From the NCBI GenBank assembly GCA_025200525.1, contig CM045761.1:103330182-103394181 (forward strand): a stretch of DNA of 64,000 nucleotides. The letters run 5' to 3'. Made by a program: the position numbers and the translations under genes. This DNA is from Camellia lanceoleosa. Taxonomy: Eukaryota; Streptophyta; Magnoliopsida; Ericales; Theaceae. This document shows, in pieces, positions 46,744 to 59,200 of this stretch. Each line of letters opens with the position of its first letter. The first letter of the stretch is position 1. The notes under the pieces are model-generated. The model saw only the letters and a list, made by a program, of their open reading frames with translations. It had not been told where the DNA came from and did not search any database.

Positions 46744-47680
46744 TTTAAGAAACTTGACTCGAACTCATGATATGTTGTTTTATCTACATTTATGTGTTTC
46801 TTTGCATTGCATTTTCATAGATGTGCCTAAGTCACAGTGTTTGCCATCTGTTATTCATGAACGGTTTGCTAGAGGCTTGCTTGAAAAAGCGTGCCATAAG
46901 GCTGACCGGTTGCGGGCTCTGCCACGATGGGAACACAAACCTCGGATCTGGACTACCGCTGTACAGTTTGATCCTCCTTTCACTTCTCGGTGTTTGGAGT
47001 GAGAGGTATATTAGGTGGTCTTGCTGAGGCACCCTTTTTTGACAATTTGACCTAGTTGCATATCGAAAGCCTTAGAAATTATTCCAAACTAGGACAGGTT
47101 GCTCACCCGAATGCAGGATTGTTTGAAACCATATGCGTGCGTAGTGAAACCCTAGCTCCTGACGAAACTAGGACAGCTAAATCTTACCCCACTATAGGGG
47201 TGTTTTGGCTCTTACTTGCTTGATATGTGCTGTTAGGGTGTGTCTCTATAGGAATGTATGTATCAGTTGCAAGTCTGGGTATCAGTCTGAGGACATTACT
47301 GTTTGAGGGTATCAGTTTTGAGGCAAAAAATTTTGGAGCAGAATTTAGTAAAGAGCACAGTCATTCAGCTATGCTCATATTTGTTGGGCAGAGATGCTGT
47401 CTGTTTTCTCTTTTGCAAGGTAGTCCTGTAACCATAGCTTCAGAAAGCTCTAATATCCCCCGGGTACTCTGGACTTGTATCGATAGACTTTGTTAGGTCA
47501 TAATTGGTTCAGAAGCAACCTGTGTTTACCTCACCCCCACCAGTTACAAGACGAGGGAGGTTCAGGCAGAATTCACTAGTGCAGTTTCTACAGCAATCAC
47601 CCCTCAGTTCACCCGGGTTTACTCTGGTCTCGGAAAAGTTGTCTGCATTTAGCTCAGCATGAGATCAATCACCCATTCTC
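46744..47680 (+). other. Leader between PBS and gag, element 2
   Basis: Noncoding DNA similar to 12653-13486. The blocks GTGAAACCCTAGCTCCTGAC and ATATCCCCCGGGTAC are retained. No gene is called; short frames here are broken in element 1. Confidence 0.6.
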
Positions 47681-50050
47681 ATGGCTCAAGATCCCCAACC
47701 AATGGAAGAACAGACAAGACCTACAATGACAATCGAGGCATCAGAGCAGACGCAGTCATTAAACGCTGAGGTCACGGCTTGTCAGGCCGAAGTGATAACC
47801 CAACTACAACAACAACAGCCACAGCCAACCCCGACTTCTGTATCTTATACACCTTCTACGAGTAACCCGACACTCGGAGCCACTGCCCATACTGCTAATG
47901 TCCAAGAGACTCAAGGCAATCCGGCGGAGCCAATCCCAGAACAGGCCTCGAAAGCTCCTGTCTATCAAACTGAAGCTCCATATGAATTTGAGGTTGACCC
48001 AACTGCACTTAAGGTCAATAAACTGGAGAAGTTATTCGAACGAGCACAAAGAGTGAACTCCATCCCGGATTTAGAGAACGGGTATACTGAATCTGCAGTT
48101 ACCTTACCGGAGCGGTTTAAAATGCCACATATCGACCGCTTCGATGGCTCTAGAGACCCAATGGTGCATCTCCGCCTATTTTCTGATATCTTGAGGCCAA
48201 TGGGTTTGACCCCAGCCCAGAAGTTGTCTCTCTTCAGTCGAACCATGTCTGGGATAGCCGTAATCTGGTATGCTAAATTGGAGGACTCTATGAAACAAAA
48301 CTGTGAAGAGCTGGCTGAGGCCTTTATTGCTCAATACTCCTACAACATACAGATCGAGGTCACAACTCGTGATCTCGAAGTCACCTGGCAAGAGCCAAAT
48401 GAGGGTTTCTTAGAGTTCGTGACAAGATGAAGAGCAAAGGCCTCGATGGTGACTACAAGGCCTTCCGAAAAAGATCAGATCAGGATAATTGTTCGGAATC
48501 TGCATGGCAAGTTACTACAGAGGATGATCGTTCTACCTCTATTTACTTTTCCAGACCTTTATGAAATGGGAGTTCAAATCGAGGATGCCATTAGACAAGG
48601 AATCTTTGTGGAAGATAATGAACCTTTGAAGAAGAACGTTGTTCGCAGTTCCAATGCTACTACTGATGGTAGCACAGCTGCGAAATGCTCAGATGTAGAC
48701 ACTATCACCACTTCCCTCAATGGCCAAAAACCAACTACTTCAACTCGGCCCCAAGCCCGAAATTTCCATCCTTTTTACATGAGTCTCTCTCAAGCTTTGA
48801 AAATGTTGCGAGAAGAAGGGTACCTAAAGCTCCTAGGACCTCAACCCCTTCCAAATCCTCTTCCACAAAGATATGACCCAGCTAAATACTGTGCCTATCA
48901 TCAATAGCACGGTCATGATACAAACCGTTACATTCGCCTCCGTCATAAGATTCAGGATCTTATTAATGAAAAGACCATAGCTCCATCAAAAGGACCTCAG
49001 GTTAGTATTGACACATCACCTCTACATCTCAATTTAATCCATACACTCCCATCCGCTTACAACCCCAGTATATACATCACCCTGGCCCATCTACCCAAGC
49101 CTAAGGTGTTTATTCCAGAAAGCATGGACTTGTGTATGATGGATGCACCTGAATCCCAATCATCTCAAACCCATGAACCTACTACTTCTAAGCTAATGAG
49201 AATGATTGAAGATCTTCAGAGAACAGTGGCAGATCTAGCCTTTGGGATATTGGCTCCGTCATCGACCACATTATATGCCAGAAATTTCACGCCAAAAGGC
49301 TCCCCAATCTTGGAGCGAGCTGGGGTTGAAAATGGCCAATCTGAAGCCATCCCAAGTCTAGGCAATGACATGTCAACAACAATTGGGCTTCGCTTTGATA
49401 TAGCGACCTGATCCCTTGACAAAGCGGAAGCAAGTGGTAAGAACAAGGTAGAGGCAAACATTGGTCCCTTTGAACACCTTTAGTGGGCTGTTAAGGCTTT
49501 GAAATCCGAAGGGCTGAACAAACAGCAGGTGCTTGCAGTTGTTGCAAAGACTATGGATAACACTTTTGCCATTTAGAATTAGAGCAGTCTGAATCAAGGG
49601 GCAAGCCAAGAGAAGGGTTGTCATACTAGAAACACCCCCTTCAACTCCGATCCTACACTTGGAAGAGATCATCAAACCCAGTCCGCACCTGCCAATCCCT
49701 TTGCTGGCACATCCAGAACTACCTTGCAACCTGCAAAGTACCCACCCCGAAGCCAGAGGGTCTTCAATCCCCTCTACCTGACTTTGTCCAAAGCTCTCCA
49801 AATCCTTATAGGACAAGGCCATCTCAAACCCCTTGAGCCTCAGCCTCTCTCGAATCCCCTTCCGGCTAAGCATGATGCTGCGAAGTACTGTGCCTTCCAT
49901 CAACAAGTCGGCCATGACACTAACATTTGTTTTCGTCTTCGCCACGAAATACAAGATCTGATTGACAAAGAGGTCATCATCGCACCAGGTCCTACAAAGT
50001 TTATCAATACTGGGTCAGTGAACTTGACGGATAATGTGATTATGAGATAA
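47681..50050 (+). pseudogene. gag: Gag gene of element 2, one frame with several nonsense mutations
   Basis: About 790 codons stay in a single frame from ATG 47681 to the stop after 50050, broken by stops at 48428 (TGA), 48905 (TAG), 49409 (TGA), near 49480 (TAG) and near 49570-49581 (TAG twice). Domains in order: a variable Gln/Pro/Thr-rich N-terminus; a linker with KLEKLFERAQ; the Retrotrans_gag core (about 48110-48600) with FKMPHIDRFDGSRDP, ending near IRIIVRNLHGKL; a first knuckle module (48760-48990, CAYH then stop in place of Q); and a second (49760-49960, CAFH...GHDTNICFRLRHEIQDL). This is the capsid core that element 1 lacks. No indel is needed to follow the frame, so decay was mainly by substitution. 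Confidence 0.85.
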
Positions 50051-53000
50051 GGGGATGAACCACCTGCTAATGGCGCTCATTTTACTCCAGCTATGGGGAT
50101 GGTACGCACTGTTTTGAGCATTTGCAAATGCTATTTACTTTACTTTCTAACTTGGGTATTGAGTCAGTTCTGTTGTGTTGTATTGAGTCTGTCTTGTTGT
50201 ACCGATTTAGTCTTGTTGTGTTAGAGTCGGGTGATTTCAGGTGTGTTACCTCAGACATCACTATCTTGTTTTGTGTTTTTCTTTTACACTCTTTCTTTTT
50301 AGACTATTTCTTCCTTGGAGCCAGTTGTGCCAGAAGATCTGAATGAAACGGCTGTGCTTTTCACCTACTTTTCTATGCCTTGAAATCATTGCATTGACCT
50401 AAGTTTTTCAAAACTTTTTGAACACTGATGAAAATGAAAAGGAAGGAATTCCTTGGGATTTGGAAAATTTGATCAATGGAGAGAAAGAGAGGCATGCTAA
50501 GCCCTTAATAAAAGAAATCATGTTTGTTAATGTGAGTACTGAGAAGGATCCTAGCTTGATCCAGATTAGTTCTACATTGTCTTCAGCGCGAGCAATTAGT
50601 CGCTTTCTTAAAAGATTTCAAAAAATGTTTTGCGTGGTCCTGCGAAGATATGCGTGGAATTGATTTCGAGATTGTGCAGCATAGGATCACTCTCGGCCTT
50701 GAGACTCGACCCTTTTTGCTTTCAAACCTTAAACTTTGATTCAAAATGTTCAACAGTCAACCACAATGTGAGGCTTGCATGGCCAGATTTGAAGCAGCCC
50801 ATGAACTAGGGGCAATAAGGTCATATGACATCAAAGGAGGCAAACCAGGCCAGATTTGAAGAAACCCTTGAACTAGGGGCAAGAAAGTTAGATCAAGAAG
50901 ATTAGATGTGATCAAAGGAAGCTCGCAAAGCTAGATCAAAAGCAGCCCTTGAACTAGGGGCAAAAAAGGTCAAATGTGCTCAAAGAGTCAAAGATGTCAA
51001 TGAAGACTGGCAAGAAATCCAAATCCGAGAAATGGAGAGAAGAAAGTTTATTGCTGAAGGACAATAAAGTTCTTATCTGCAACACTAGGGGCAAATTCGC
51101 ACCGATCTGATGGGCACCTACATCATCAACGAACAGCAGCCATTCTCCTGGATTCAGATGGCTTTGAGATCTCAAAACTGATCAACATGGATAAGTTAAA
51201 CTTCTCTATCCTTGAGAAGCTCGCTGAGCCGAAAACTCGAAAAGACGACCTAGGCAAAAGTTAGAGCAGAGAAAAAGAAGAAAATGAAAAGAAAAATAAA
51301 ATAAGAAAAGAAATGAGAAGAAAATAAATGAAAAGAAAAGAAAAACAGAGCTCGCAAGGTTGAAAACTCGGAAGGGCGGTCTTGGCAAAAGTTAAAGCAA
51401 AAAAGGAGAGTGTTAATACCCGAGTGAACCTCACCCAAAACTACATCAGGCCTGATTCCCATCTTTGGGATACGTAGGCAAGTTCATCCTGAAGTTCGGC
51501 CCCAATCATTTTCAACCTGCTTGGCTCATCCATGTTGATTAGTTTATCCTTGTTCAAACTCGGCTATCTTATCCATGTGCAAATTGGCTCTTCTTCATTC
51601 AAAATTGATTGTCCTACTCTGTTACAAGATTCAGCTGCAAGACAATTCAAGTTCAGATCTGAGGCTGTGCATCTCGAGGGTTAATTCCATGTTGGTCGAG
51701 TAGTGGCCATTTGCAAAAACAACTTTTGGAAATTTTTGGTGAGGTTGACTAATTCTCTTAAAAATTATTCTATTTTTCCAAAACTGGACCATTTCTTGGA
51801 CCCCAAAAGAAAAATTTTCAGTGCTCACAACCTGATTTGCGTAATTTCAAATCAAAAAATCGAACAAGCATGTTAATCTAACTTTCATATTGGTCAAAAT
51901 TGTTTTAGTTGAAAGCCAAAACAAAAAATAGTCAAAATGATAAACTAGGGGCACAGTTGAGTCAAATTTTATGTCTTTTCCCCGTTGTCAACATACTTTC
52001 CAAAAAGGGCACCATACTTGCCGGAAAGGGCACCATATTCGCCAAAAAGGGCACAACTTAAGCTAACAGTAGAGGGATGAAAGCTCTCATATCCTCCAAG
52101 CAGTGAGGTATCAAGCCAAGTGCGAAGCACGAAATGGAATGGAGCAGGATATTCCACTTCCTCATTTGGACAGGTTTGATCACATTCAAACTGGCCAAGG
52201 GCATCGTCAACCGATGTTAGTTGCAAATCTCCTGTACATCCAGTCACACCACAACCCCTCTGTGGAAAAGCTCACTGTTGTGAGTGAAAGAAAGAGAATC
52301 TAGTAGAATACTAGGGGCAATAGCCCACGTTTTTCTTCTTATCCATCAACCACCCAGGGGAGGGATAAAAAATAAGAGAGATTGAAGAATAGAGAGATGC
52401 AAGTTGAGAGGAAAAAGTGAGGAAAGGGCATTTTAGAGAAAAAGAGATTGAATGCCAAAGTGATGTGAGAATCACAAATAAGAAAGGGTGGGAAACAATA
52501 CCCGAAGAAACATGCTCCTCGTGAACTGAGAGGTCTCCCACTGGTGGTACACATCCGAGTGTTGTGGTTGTTGTTTTTTATTTGTCTCGATTCTTGTTTT
52601 GAGTCGTTTAGTGTGTTTGTGTTGTTTTTTTTTTTACCTTGTCTTTTCCTTTGTTGAGTCGTTTTGATTGTGGTCAGTTGTAGGCTCAATACCTGATTGA
52701 GAACTCTTTCTCAATTTCAATTTCAATTTCAAAAAAATCGTTTTGTGCTCAGAGTGCTGTGTCATTCTCCACATATGTGCAAAACAAAATTCCTTTCTTT
52801 CATGAACTGCAGGGTTCAACCCAGGTCATGTGAGAACAATCGAACCAGGACCTGATTGAAGCTACATAGGTTCCAAACTGCAAAGCAAAAGAAAAGAGGG
52901 AAACATTGGAGCATCTTAGTGTGTTTCAACTTCGGCAAATGTTGAGACTGCATTCTAGGTGCACCTTCTCAGGCCTCTTCTTTCTCTAGGAGTATGAGTG

Positions 53001-53150
53001 TATCTCGACCCCAAGTTTAAGCCTATTTAAAGTCAGAATGGCAGTCCAAGCAACACCTGTGGTTTCATATGTAGATGTTACCTCTCACCAATATGAACAA
53101 AATGTATCTTTTTTTGAGTTGAGCATGTTGCAAAGTCCTTCAAGAGGTAA
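50051..53150 (+). other. Noncoding interior of element 2, proximal part
   Basis: Counterpart of 15203-18105. It contains three copies of a CCTTGAACTAGGGGCAA phrase (50805-50960), the purine tract at 51265-51350 with its framing repeat, a hairpin near 51448-51485, and a GGGCACCATA(C/T)TTGCCGG repeat (52005-52045). No pol-type motif. Short frames are not shared with element 1. Confidence 0.6.
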
Positions 53151-53159
53151 ATTGGAGGC

Positions 53160-53470
53160 ACCAAAGTGCATATTTGCCTTCCTTCTTGCATAGAATATGC
53201 TTTCAATGTAGCATAGAATTTGTCTCCCTTCTTGCATAGAATATGCTTTCAATGTTACATAGAATGTGCCTATCTCTTGCATAGAATATTCTTTCAATGC
53301 TGCATAGAATATGCCTGTCTCATGTATAGAATATGCTTTCATTTTAACATAGAAAATGCTCTTGTTATTTTGCATAGAACATGCTTTCATTCTCGCATAG
53401 AATGTGCCGTTGCCTTTATATCTCGGTGGTTTTTCTTGCGTGGAATATGCACTCTTTCTATATCACACTT
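53160..53470 (+). repeat. ~57-bp tandem repeat built on GCATA-GAA-TATGC
   Basis: Nine or ten copies of a CATAGAATATGC word 25-32 bases apart, arranged in pairs. The stem is perfect in several copies, and others (GCATAGAATGTGC, GCGTGGAATATGC) keep pairing through G-T wobbles. Plus-strand frames here are repeat artefacts. Confidence 0.75.
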
Positions 53471-54194
53471 GTTAAGTGTCTTTCTTTACATACACGATAT
53501 TGTCTATATGGTTCATTCAGAGGAATTCCGAGTGAGATCATTCCAATCCCTCGAATTGCCATGTTTTGGTTAGAAACATTGGGACGTGCGCCCAATGTTC
53601 ATACCACCCTCCGGTGTTCGCACCACTCTCTTTTCCCTTTCGCACGTAACACATTAGGATGTTGTGGTTAAAAGCACCCCGATAAATTCCTTTTCTTATA
53701 CCGCTCTTTGTTTTGGCTGCATAATATTTTGGATGTGTTTTAATTGTTATTGATGTTCTCTTTTGGTTTGGAACCTTAGGGTGTGTCCCTAGGTTCACAC
53801 CATCTTTCCTCGCATGTGCCACGCGTTGGGATCTTGTTTCACACCTCGAGTGCGCCCGAGGGTTATGATGTTCTTTGCCTTTCTTACGTGATCCATAGTT
53901 AAGACTGCATAATTTTCTTACATCCTTTCTGCACGGGGTGCGGTTCGGCTTGTGATTCTCACGTGTGGCGTGTTTATTTGCTTACTTTTTTTCGTGTATA
54001 AGGTTACTGTACCTTGCTGGTTTGCTTAAAATGTCGCATTTTCTTTGCATAACACTTGCTTTTAAATGCTTCATTACAATCTCATTGCATGATCATAAGT
54101 TATGTTCTTGGATTGTGCATGTCATTTGCATTTTGCCCCAGCCTGCGGGCACAACTATGAATTGTTATCTTGAATGTTTTGTCTAAGTCTTGTG

Positions 54195-54530
54195 GTCGTG
54201 TATCACTCGTACTGTCTTGTGCATCGCACTTTCTTGCGCAACCTTTCTCCACTCGCATATGGTGTATTTGGATGTATTCACACTGTCTTGTGCATCTCGC
54301 TTTCTTATGCAACCTTTCTCCACTCGCGTGTGGCGCGTTTGGATGTACTCACACTGTCTTGTGCATTGCGCTTTCTTGCGCAACCTTTCTCCACTCGTGT
54401 GTGGCGCGTTTAGATGTACTCGCACTATTTTGTGCATCGCACTTTCTTCCAGAACCTTTCTCCATTCGCGTGTGGCGCGTTTGGATGTATTCACATCTGT
54501 CTTGTGCACTCGCGCTTTCTTGCGCATCGC
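54195..54530 (+). repeat. ~71-bp tandem repeat (CTTGCGCAACCTTTCTCCACTCG)
   Basis: About 4.5 copies with the phrases CACTGTCTTGTGCATCGC and CTTTCTCCACTCGCGTGTGG. One unit has the perfect hairpin TGCGC-TTTCTT-GCGCA. Overlapping frames on both strands (up to 161 codons) come from the repeat. Confidence 0.85.
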
Positions 54531-54780
54531 ACTTTTTTGTGCAGTTTACGTTCGCGCTGTTTTGCGTGCCTTACCTGCACTTGTTAGTGCATTGCTCGCA
54601 TTGTTTTGCGTGCCTTACCTGCACTTGTTAGTGCATCGCTCACGTTGTTTTGCGCCCCTTACCTGCACTTGTTAGTGCATCGCTCGCGCTATTTCGCGCA
54701 CCTTACCTTGCACTTGTTAGTGCATTGCTCGCGTTATTTTGCGCACCTTAACTACACTTGTTAGTGCATTGCATCACACT
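54530..54780 (+). repeat. ~46-bp tandem repeat with TGCAC-TTGTTA-GTGCA hairpin
   Basis: Five copies of a unit with TTGCGTGCCTTACC and CTGCACTTGTTAGTGCAT. The perfect 5-bp stem with six-base loop TTGTTA is kept in nearly every copy. The intervening word varies (CGCATTGTTTTGCG, GCGCTATTTCGCGC) while staying largely self-complementary. Confidence 0.85.
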
Positions 54781-54985
54781 GTTTTGTGCACCTTTTATCG
54801 CACTATTTTGTGCACTTTGCATATTGCACTATCTTGTGCATTCTCCTCTGTTTCGTGCATTTACCCTCATTCGCACTGTCTTGTGCACATTATTTTTTTT
54901 TTGTGTCACTCGCACTGTCTTGTGCACTTGCATCGCACTGTTTTGTGCATTCACTTGCATCACACTGTCATGTGCACTCTCTAGT
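54775..54985 (+). repeat. GCACTGTTTTGTGC hairpin repeat
   Basis: About eight copies of GCAC-(TGTTTT / TATTTT / TATCTT / TGTCTT)-GTGC, 17-40 bases apart. The loop is always six bases and pyrimidine-rich; the arms remain complementary in nearly all copies. Confidence 0.8.
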
Positions 54986-55405
54986 CTAGAAGACCTTAAA
55001 TCCTCTAAAGATGCAATTCTTTTTGTGTTTGTCGTGCCCAAATGACTTTCGGTGGTCTGGTATAGCCACATGCCTGTGTTTGCAGTGAGTTCCTAAGAGA
55101 TCAACTGAGACAGTGAAAACTAGAGTTCGAATAGTCGATGCCTAGAACGCAAAGGTTCAGAATTTTCGAGACTAAAGTCTGGTTTAAATACCCAGGGGTG
55201 TATCCTCGGCTTGAAATCTGTATGGCAGCCCCATAGGTTGAGGTAGCGTGTATGCGCCTCAATTCTGGATACTGAACCAACCTAGTCTATCACCCAGTTG
55301 AAGAATAAGGAAAGTTGCGACCATAGCCAGGGAGAAAAGTAGTACCTGCGGTTTTGAAGCACAATCAAAAGAGGAAGATCCCCAGCAGCATAAGGTCAAT
55401 CATCG
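54985..55405 (+). other. Conserved noncoding block, element 2
   Basis: Counterpart of 19185-19645 (GGTCTGGTATAGCCAC, TTTTCGAGACTAAAGTCTGG, ATGGCAGCCCCATAG). It again lies directly after the hairpin arrays. Confidence 0.6.
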
Positions 55406-56230
55406 CCGATTGCCCCTATATGGTACTTTCACTTCCTAGCTGCTACATCATATTTAGTATCTATTGCATTACATTACGTCTGTTGCATTGCATGTGGAAT
55501 TTATCAAATGCATTTACTACGTTATCCATTTTATTGCCTACATCATTTCCATGTTAAGCTTGGTTTGGCATGGCCTCATACATTTCCTTTGTTAAAGCAT
55601 GGTTCTGTGATAATGTGTACGCGCCTATTCCACTAAGAGAATTGTGGTCTAAGGGTTTCGGCACCTTTTATGTGTTAGACATGGTCTGTTTTGTGTCTAT
55701 GCCTTTTCTAGGCAAAATATGGTTTGGCCAAGCGCCTTATTCACTGCATCCATTGCATCGTATTTTGTTTTGTTGCATTCATCATGTAGGATCACGATCT
55801 TTCCTCTGCAGATCATTCCTCACTTATATCATGCCACCCAATTACTTGTATTATTTCTGCAAAACACACAGTTCTGCATGTGCACACGCCTATTCCACTA
55901 AGAGAATTCTAGTCTGAGGGTTCCAGCACCTTTTCTGTGTTAAACGTAGTTTGATTTTGCATCTCCATCCCTTTATGATATTTGTGTGGTTTTGCACTAC
56001 TTATGGTTTGATTATATCATTGCACTGTTTTGTTATATTGCATATCATTTTGCATCATGCCCCTGAACTACGCTGGTTTGATTCCTTGCAAAGGGATACA
56101 TAGGCAACCCTCGGGTTCAACCAACTGCATCTATATTTTGTTTGTTTATCCAAGTCTTCGGCCTTGTCAAAAACGGGTCGTCTCTGGGCTTTGACATTCA
56201 CTCACGTCACTTCATGACTTCGAGCTCTAT
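55406..56230 (+). repeat. Distal interior of element 2 with a ~300-bp diverged duplication
   Basis: The phrase CGCCTATTCCACTAAGAGAATT followed by GGTT(T/C)C(G/A)GCACCTTTTATGTGTTA occurs at 55621-55677 and again at 55886-55944, about 265 bases apart, suggesting an old local duplication. Element 1 has the 35-bp minisatellite in this position instead. The last 200 bases match 21215-21434. Confidence 0.55.
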
Positions 56231-56244
56231 CAAAGAGAGGCAAC
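56231..56244 (+). other. Polypurine tract of element 2
   Basis: CAAAGAGAGGCAAC directly before the 3' LTR. Confidence 0.7.
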
Positions 56245-59200
56245 TGTAGACACCCCATTTTTGACTGGCCTTAAGACTTGGGCACCATTGATTGTTTACT
56301 TGGTGGTGAAAATTGTGTAATGCAAAGGTTCGATTTCTTCAGCAAGAGGAGCTTCAAATACCAACTTCACACCCCTTTTTGGGCCAAAATGACTTTGACC
56401 AAAAGATTTTAGACCTTAAAACCATCTCTTTCAAAATAGTATTTGAAAAAGCTTCCTACGATGTTCCGATGCTCACATTTTGTTAAATTTTGTGCTTTTC
56501 GATAAACCGAGCAAGGACAAAGTGGAAATGAAAGGAAAAGAGGTGAAATCTTTGAAAAATCTTTCAAAACACTTTATTTAGGGGTTTGGGTTTGAAGAAA
56601 ATTGGAGAGGAGAGAAGAAAACTAGTATGGGAGGAGTTTGGCATGAATCCAGGTAGGATCGAAATTGAGCAGTCTTCACTAAAAGAGGCATATCTCCTTG
56701 CACACTTTTGAATTTTGATGTTAGGCTGCCACCATTGGAAATAATACTTCAAGGGCTTCAATTTAGGCTCAAGAATGACTTGCAAAGGAGTTCAGATGAA
56801 GGAGTTATGTCCGATTGAAGTCGGGCTCAAAAAGCAGATTTTTCTGGCCAACCAGAGGTGAAAGTTGTTGGCCATGAATGGGATTTTCTAGCCATGTGCC
56901 AGCCATGAATGGCCTATGCCGGCCCCTACCATCCAAGAGTGACCATTGCCTGCCAACAATGATCATGTGCCGACCATCAATGAAGCAGTGTCGGCCATCG
57001 ATGCAAAAAGGTAGTTTTTTGCAGATATTTTTGCTCCAGCTGTCCATTTTGGGATATTTTTGACCAAGGCTTGCATTGTTCTATATATACAAAGCCTTCT
57101 CTATTTTTTTAAAGGTTAGAACAATTTAGGAAGAAGTTTGGGAGCCTCTCTCTTTATAATCCTTTCTCTCTAAAAGCTTTTGTGCTTAGAAGCTTGCATA
57201 CCTCAATCTTTAACCTATCAACCCTTAACAAGAGTGGTTCATCTTTGGGCTGAGATTACTTGAAGCTCTCTTGGAGCCTCCTTGGAGATCTTGAAGGTGA
57301 TTTTGCTTGGTCTTGTTGCCTAAAAGTGTGTTGTGCTTCAAGAGGTATAACTCTCTCCCTTTAACCTTGTTTTTCATACTTGCTTTGCCATCTTTCTCCA
57401 CCATTTCAAGGCTGGTTTTTCCATGTAAAAAGTTCTGTTTTTCAATCCTAAAACTGGTGGTTTGAGCCTTTGTGAGTTTGGGGGTTGTCCCCATTTTTTG
57501 CTCTTTAGCTTGTTAAGCTTTTTGCATCATTTCTCATCACCTTTAAATCAAACTTTTTGGCCCTTTTTACCACTGAAACTCAGAAGTTTTTCAGCGAAAA
57601 AAACCATGTTTTGAGGTCCAAAATAGGAGGGGTTGGCCTCCCCTCCTTATGTCTTGTTTGCATGAGTAGATAGCCTAACATGTGAGCATGTTTTTTTTAC
57701 CATTTTATGACTTGATCTCAGCATGTGTTTTGATACTTTTTTGACTTGTTTTACCTCTGTTTGGGGCTGGTTAAGTCACTTGAGGCTTGCTCTGTATGCT
57801 TGTAGTGCAATGGTGCTTGATAGTCTAGTTTATGCTATGTATTAGCCTTTCATTCTAGCTCTTTCTAGCCTACTTCAAGCACATTTTAGAACTTCATTTA
57901 AGTTGTTTTAGGACTTTTTTGAAGTGTTTGTCCCATGTGAGCTTTGTATTGCATAGCCACAGTGCAAATGCCTTCACTGGTTTAGTGTTTCAAGGCTTCT
58001 AACATGTTTTGCATGAGATCATTGCATATTGTAGCATCATTTAACATGTGATTTTAGTGCATATATCTCTGTCACACTCTCACATATATCACTCTTTCAT
58101 TGATTTTGAGAGTCGTGTTTTGAGCCTAGCTTCCAAGCCAACATATGAGCATGTTTTTATAGCTTTTTGTGCTTCAATTCCAGCATGATCTAGCCACTGT
58201 TTTGGCATGTTTTAGCTCTGTCCAGAGATGGTTTGGTCAATTGAGCTTGTTATTGCATGCCTCTAGTGTAGTGTTCTTCACTAGTTTTGACGTTTTTGAC
58301 TCCTAACATGTTGTACATGAGTTGTTTGCATGTTATAGTGTTATTTTTCATGCCATATCAGCACTAAAAATTCTGCCACCTCCCTCTATTCTTCACTTCT
58401 TCTTTTTTTGCTTTGAAAGTGGCCTTGAGCCCCTTGTTGGCTTGAGTGTGGAATTGAGGCTCTCATGCCTAATGGTTTTAACTCTCTCTTGAGGGTTCCT
58501 CCTAACCAACAGCATGAGACCTCTTTCATGCTCAAGGCTCTTGTGGCTTAGGCCATCTTTCCAATTAGAGGACTTTCACATTGGACTTCACCGGCTAGAG
58601 AATGACTTGGTAATGTTAAAATGTGTAAAACAAGAATTGGACAAGTAAACACATGACTAAGATAAGCATGTTGTGTTTGTATTGCATTATGTTCAATCGG
58701 ACGTTATATTGAACACAAGGTAGATTGGTCCATTTCATACTAGAAGTGATGAAATGAGCCAATCTTCCTTTGTCTCCATTGCCTTTGATCATCCATGATA
58801 AGGTAGTGGTCAAGACTCTTGTTTTGTGCATTTATTGAAATTGTGCAACTTGGACCTTTGGCCATCAAACATTGAAAGTGCTTGATTGGTGGTTTTGGAT
58901 CCAAGAATGCCACTCCTTTGATGTTTTGAGATGATAAGGAGGGGCATGGTACAAACATATCCTTCGAAAACCCCCAATTTTCCTCTGTCTGTGCTCTGTT
59001 GCAGTGTAGCAATTCAGTACGCCAGTGGCCGACATTGGAACATTGATGGCTGGCAGTGCTTCATTATTGGCCGGCAGCGCCTCTCTTTGGCAGGCAGATG
59101 GCTGGCAACAAGCTCTCATGGCCGGCAGGCCACTGGTGTATTCCTCAGCAATGAATTGGTAAGGTGGAATAGAAAGTTCTTGGAGCAGCCCGCAAACAGA

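Noticed and set aside
54170..54675. Overlapping Cys/Leu-rich frames of 114-161 codons on both strands
   Set aside because: Produced by the ~71-bp and ~46-bp tandem repeats; open in several frames at once and absent from element 1.
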